A DNA stretch of 5,750 bases. Source: Streptosporangiaceae bacterium. Its GTDB lineage: Bacteria > Actinomycetota > Actinomycetes > Streptosporangiales > Streptosporangiaceae. Shown here one piece after another: positions 4,867 to 5,750 of this stretch; position 1 is the stretch's first letter; every line of letters begins with the position of its first letter. The notes beneath the pieces are model-generated. The model was not told the origin of the DNA, searched no databases, and saw only the letters and a program-made list of their open reading frames with translations. Position numbers and translations under genes: made by a program. The DNA is taken from NCBI GenBank assembly GCA_030041195.1, contig JASHOI010000707.1:1-5750 (forward strand), written 5' to 3'.

Positions 4867-5750
4867 ATGGGAAAGATTGCGCTTGAGGAGCACGTAATCC
4901 TCGACCGGGAGGAGCACATCGACCGCTGGCGCACGATGGTGACGATGATTCCGGAGCAGTTCCAGCAGCGGATCATTCCGCGCCTCGCCGACACCTCGCG
5001 CCGGCTGGACCTGATGGATCAAGGTGAGATCGACCTGGCCGTGCTGTCGAATGCCGCCACGGTCCAGGGGTTCCTCGGCCCGCAGGCCGCCCTGCGGATC
5101 GCCCGGGAGTCCAACGACCACCTCGCCGAGGTGGTGCGGGCGCGGCCGGACCGGTTCGCGGCTTTCGCCACGACGCCGCTGCAGCATCCGGAGGAGGGCG
5201 CGGATGAACTTCAGCGCGCGGTGCAGCAGCTCGGGCTGGTGGGAACCATGCTGTTCGGGCAGACCGGCGGGCGCTACCTCGATGACCGGTCGTTCGACCC
5301 GTTCTGGGAGCGCGCCCAAGACCTCGGCGTCCCGGTCTACCTGCACGCCGCTGACGCCGCGGCCCTGCCGGCCAGCCAGGCGGGCCGCCCCGAGCTCAGC
5401 GGTGCCACCTGGAGCTGGACGGCCGAGACCGCGACGCACGCGCTGCGCATCGTCTTCGGCGGCGTGTTCGAGCGGTTCCCGCGCGTTCAGCTCATCCTCG
5501 GGCACATGGGAGAGACGCTGCCGTTCTTCCTGTGGCGCCTTGACAAGCGAGCCAGCGCGTTCGCCGATCACGCCCCCGAGACGACGCCGTCGCAGCTGGT
5601 CCGGCGCAACATCCGGGTCACGACCGCTGGCTCCTTCTCCGACGAGCCGTTGCGCTGTGCCCTCGACGCGCTCGGCGAGGACAGCGTCATGTACTCGGTC
5701 GACTACCCCTTCGAGTCGATGACCGAGGCCGCCGGATGGCTCGATGCAGC
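4867..5750 (+). CDS. Amidohydrolase-2 family protein, gamma-resorcylate decarboxylase-like (3' partial)
   Basis: 294 full codons are present before the window ends; relatives are about 325-340 residues, so roughly 30-45 are missing. The protein starts MGKIALEEH, the first strand of the TIM-barrel with the E-x-H metal ligands (E7, H9). Other family landmarks are RLDLMDQGEIDLAVLS (46-61), a helix with ARESNDHLAEVVRARPDRF (79-97), YLHAAD with metal-ligand H160, the TWSWTAETATHALR segment (181-194), LGHMGE with H213 and E216, and SVDYPFES with D279, the last metal-binding aspartate. This set fits metal-dependent, non-oxidative decarboxylases of aromatic acids (gamma-resorcylate or 5-carboxyvanillate decarboxylase-like, ACMSD superfamily), acting in the cytosol. 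Differences from gamma-resorcylate decarboxylases in substrate-pocket loops mean the substrate is uncertain; a hydrolase is possible. All expected metal ligands are present. Confidence 0.88.
   Translation, partial: MGKIALEEHVILDREEHIDRWRTMVTMIPEQFQQRIIPRLADTSRRLDLMDQGEIDLAVLSNAATVQGFLGPQAALRIARESNDHLAEVVRARPDRFAAFATTPLQHPEEGADELQRAVQQLGLVGTMLFGQTGGRYLDDRSFDPFWERAQDLGVPVYLHAADAAALPASQAGRPELSGATWSWTAETATHALRIVFGGVFERFPRVQLILGHMGETLPFFLWRLDKRASAFADHAPETTPSQLVRRNIRVTTAGSFSDEPLRCALDALGEDSVMYSVDYPFESMTEAAGWLDA

Noticed and set aside
4585..5571. Long minus-strand open frame opposite the amidohydrolase
   Set aside because: It lies antisense to a gene with clear family motifs and metal ligands, and its own product shows no recognisable domain. 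Long antisense frames are expected in GC-rich genes.

Overview
The window is very GC-rich, with strong G/C preference at third codon positions. It carries a MalT-like LAL regulator (large ATP-binding LuxR regulator) of actinomycete type, so I read it as chromosomal DNA of a filamentous or related actinomycete. No rRNA, tRNA, CRISPR array or intact mobile element is visible.

Layout from left to right. (1) At 1-438 (+) lies the C-terminal part of a beta-propeller (NHL/SMP-30-like) protein, cut by the window edge. (2) It converges on a complete 150-residue flavodoxin-fold oxidoreductase gene at 518-970 (-). Three 19-bp tandem repeats sit at the junction, and the innermost contains the oxidoreductase stop codon. 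(3) The stretch 971-1425 has no intact gene. It holds a GC-rich hairpin, a decayed fragment of an NmrA/QorB-type NAD(P)-binding reductase in shifted frames, and a short inverted repeat. (4) An 82-residue protein of unknown function (1426-1674, +) is followed closely by a LAL regulator of about 900 residues (P-loop ATPase, helical repeats, C-terminal LuxR helix-turn-helix). The two may be translationally coupled if the regulator starts at 1671, but its domain boundary favours a start near 1827. (5) The stretch 4542-4866 holds a weak hairpin and a short, frameshifted piece of an integrase-core transposase. (6) At 4867, behind a near-perfect Shine-Dalgarno, begins an amidohydrolase-2 family protein resembling gamma-resorcylate decarboxylase. 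It runs off the right edge with its last expected metal ligand already present.

The genes do not form an obvious single pathway. The LAL regulator is the only regulator present; it could act on the downstream decarboxylase-like gene or on distant genes, and nothing in the sequence decides this. The two gene-poor stretches look like scars of gene loss and insertion. I found no convincing new multi-gene system. The best leads are the uncharacterised small protein next to the LAL regulator, the divergent active-site surroundings of the decarboxylase-like protein, and the stop-codon-containing tandem repeat.
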